The notes under the pieces: model-generated
What the model saw: the letters and a program-made list of their open reading frames with translations, nothing else
Told to the model about the DNA's origin: nothing
Databases searched by the model: none
Assembly (NCBI GenBank): GCA_937967755.1
Contig: CALBTA010000281.1
Coordinates: 1-6,205, forward strand
DNA: 6,205 bases
Source of the DNA: an uncultured Planctomycetaceae bacterium
GTDB lineage: Bacteria > Planctomycetota > Planctomycetia > Pirellulales > Pirellulaceae
Reading direction: 5' to 3'
In this document: positions 5,122 through 6,205 of the stretch, piece by piece
Position numbering within the stretch: the stretch's first letter is position 1
How the letters are laid out: each line of letters begins with the position of its first letter
Position numbers and translations under genes: made by a program

Positions 5122-5488
5122 CGCAACACGTCTTTGAGTGTGAATCGAAGCCATCTTAGCAAACAATCTTTCGCAACCAACGTGGACGATTCGATGCCTC
5201 ATTCCCATCACTGGAAGCCACTCTGAGGCCGATTCACAACGCAAAACGGCCGGGCTTGGCACCGACCTGAATACATCGAATGGGTGGTCTGGAAGGTTTG
5301 GGAAGACCGCAATTTCCTCGAAAAATCGGCGTAAACCACCCAATAGCAACCACTTAAGGCATTTGCTTGAACTGCTGGCCCTCTCCGGCATACGATAGTA
5401 GTAGGTGGATTCGAGTTCCCAAGCGGGCAGTGCGGTCTGAAGCATCCACCCATCGCGGCTTCACGTTTCTTCAACCCAGGGTGTGCTT
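5122..5488. other. Divergent intergenic region, no gene recognised
   Basis: These 367 bp separate the leftward E1-like operon from the rightward metallopeptidase gene and should hold both promoters. The minus-strand frame is open in phase with the E1 gene back to 5445, but that translation (for example RRFFEEIAVFPNLPD) matches no part of the E1 family, so I do not extend the gene. A weak 8-bp inverted repeat, TGGGTGGT (5281-5288) with ACCACCCA (5335-5342), has a 46-bp loop and is probably not meaningful. No repeat of the families seen elsewhere in the window occurs here. Confidence 0.5.
5367..5396 (+). promoter_or_regulatory. Weak promoter candidate for the metallopeptidase gene
   Basis: TTGAAC (5367-5372) and TACGAT (5391-5396) are 18 bp apart, each matching 4 of 6 consensus positions for sigma70. 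It would give a leader of about 85 nt before the GTG at 5489. Matches of this quality arise by chance; listed only as the best candidate seen in the gap. Confidence 0.15.
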
Positions 5489-6202
5489 GTGCGTCGGCAG
5501 AATCAACGTCCCTATTCCTCACGCGATCGCATGCCGGCGAAGACGGCCGCGCTATCGCAGCGGTCGCGCCCCAACACGCGTCGCGCCCGGCGCAGCCGCG
5601 CCGTGCCCCGTGAGGAACAGGCTACGTATTCGCCGCCTGAAGATTGGCATCCCACGCACGCTTCGGGTGGCCAAGAGTACAAAGTAATCACCCAACCCGC
5701 CGGGGCCGGCTACGCGCACGTGGTCACTGAGGAGCAAATTCGCGATCGGCTCAGCCAGCTTCCGCCTGAGATGATCGAGCCGCTGGAAGTGGTGCAACTC
5801 AGCACCATGACGCGCAAGAAAGAACAATTCCCCCTCTACGGCATGCAGTGGGGCAGTTCGCTGTACCTTTACCCGCTGGAACATGAGCTGATCGAATACT
5901 TCGACCAGAAGCCCAACCCGGCTTTCATGATTGAATCGCGGATGTACGGCGGGCGATGGCATCAGTTCGGGGCCCAGTGGGAATTGCATTGGACCCGCCC
6001 GGCGATTGAGGATTACTTCCTGAACAACATTCTGATCCATGAATTGGGGCATCTGCTGGACAACCGCAACACCAGCTACGTCGACCGCGAACGCTACGCC
6101 GAATGGTTCGCCCTCGAACACGGGTACAAACCCTCGCGCCGCAAGGAACTAGCCGGCAAAGCCGCCCGTAAGATTGTCCGTAGGCGGCACCATTCGAGTT
6201 GA
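5489..6202 (+). CDS. HExxH zinc metallopeptidase-like protein with Arg-rich N-terminal tail
   Basis: Protein of 237 aa if started at the GTG at 5489. AGGG (5478-5481) lies 7 nt upstream of that codon; the GTG at 5483 would leave 1 nt, and an ATG at 5531 is a later option. Residues 1-45 are basic and Arg/Ser-rich (RRARRSRAVPRE) with no hydrophobic signal, suggesting a disordered or nucleic-acid-touching tail. The conserved part spans about 78-216: LSTMTRKKEQFPLYGMQWGSS (about 104-124), LYLYPLE, MYGGRWHQFG, and the metal site NNILIHELGHLLDNRN, with His184, Glu185 and His188. YAEWFALEHGYKPSR follows, where Glu205 is the likely third zinc ligand (gluzincin-like spacing, HExxH plus 16 residues to Glu). 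I recall this family as uncharacterised and frequent in planctomycetes. It is divergent from the E1-like operon. Substrate unknown. Tandem stops TGA TAG end the gene at the window edge. Confidence 0.82.
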   Translation: MRRQNQRPYSSRDRMPAKTAALSQRSRPNTRRARRSRAVPREEQATYSPPEDWHPTHASGGQEYKVITQPAGAGYAHVVTEEQIRDRLSQLPPEMIEPLEVVQLSTMTRKKEQFPLYGMQWGSSLYLYPLEHELIEYFDQKPNPAFMIESRMYGGRWHQFGAQWELHWTRPAIEDYFLNNILIHELGHLLDNRNTSYVDRERYAEWFALEHGYKPSRRKELAGKAARKIVRRRHHSS

Positions 6203-6205
6203 TAG

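Noticed and set aside
5281..5342. Inverted repeat TGGGTGGT/ACCACCCA as an operator or terminator
   Set aside because: Arms of 8 bp with a 46-bp loop are expected by chance in a gap of this length.
5122..5445. N-terminal extension of the E1-like protein by 108 codons
   Set aside because: The E1 family normally begins with the ELERYDRQI-type sequence found just after the ATG at 5121; the extra sequence resembles nothing in the family and would leave no promoter space for the operon.

Overview
The window looks like chromosomal DNA of a planctomycete, probably a Pirellulales-type bacterium. This rests on GC-rich coding sequence, on protein families I associate with that phylum (HEAT protein with a WHIIGPFDN-type domain, long sulfotransferase, HELGHLLD metallopeptidase), and on short GC-rich palindromic repeats close to gene ends. 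No rRNA, tRNA, CRISPR array, transposase or phage gene was seen. The assignment is by family resemblance only.

Layout. Bases 1-25 are a near-perfect palindrome. A secreted HEAT-repeat protein with a jelly-roll-like C-terminal domain runs leftward (63-1181). A 233-bp divergent gap follows, with three copies of a 22-bp repeat (one inverted, two direct), the last ending 4 bp before the next start codon. The gene at 1415-3250 runs rightward and encodes a polytopic membrane domain fused to a PAPS-type sulfotransferase. The membrane part resembles a CPBP (CAAX-protease/Abi) domain whose catalytic positions all appear replaced. A hairpin repeat begins 2 bp after its stop. Next is a small gene (3317-3652) broken by one in-frame amber codon. 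It overlaps by 17 bp an intact retropepsin-like aspartic protease gene (3636-4067). A second, larger hairpin of the same repeat family (4079-4145) fills the gap to the convergent operon.

That leftward operon encodes an E1-like ThiF/MoeB-family protein (4408-5121) and a MoaD/ThiS-type ubiquitin-fold protein ending in Gly-Gly (4151-4411), joined by an ATGA stop/start overlap. About 370 bp of non-coding DNA separates it from a divergent gene for a zinc metallopeptidase-like protein with an Arg-rich N-terminus (5489-6202).

The pair most clearly working together is the E1-like enzyme and its Gly-Gly partner: activation of a sulfur carrier or ubiquitin-like protein. The E1 lacks several canonical MoeB residues. 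The broken small gene and the retropepsin-like gene look like a co-translated pair. Whether the E1/ubiquitin-fold operon is linked in function to the two peptidase-like genes is speculation; the strands do not indicate one operon. The best candidates for something little described are the pseudo-protease/sulfotransferase fusion, the atypical E1/ubiquitin-fold pair, and the repeats sitting on gene boundaries.
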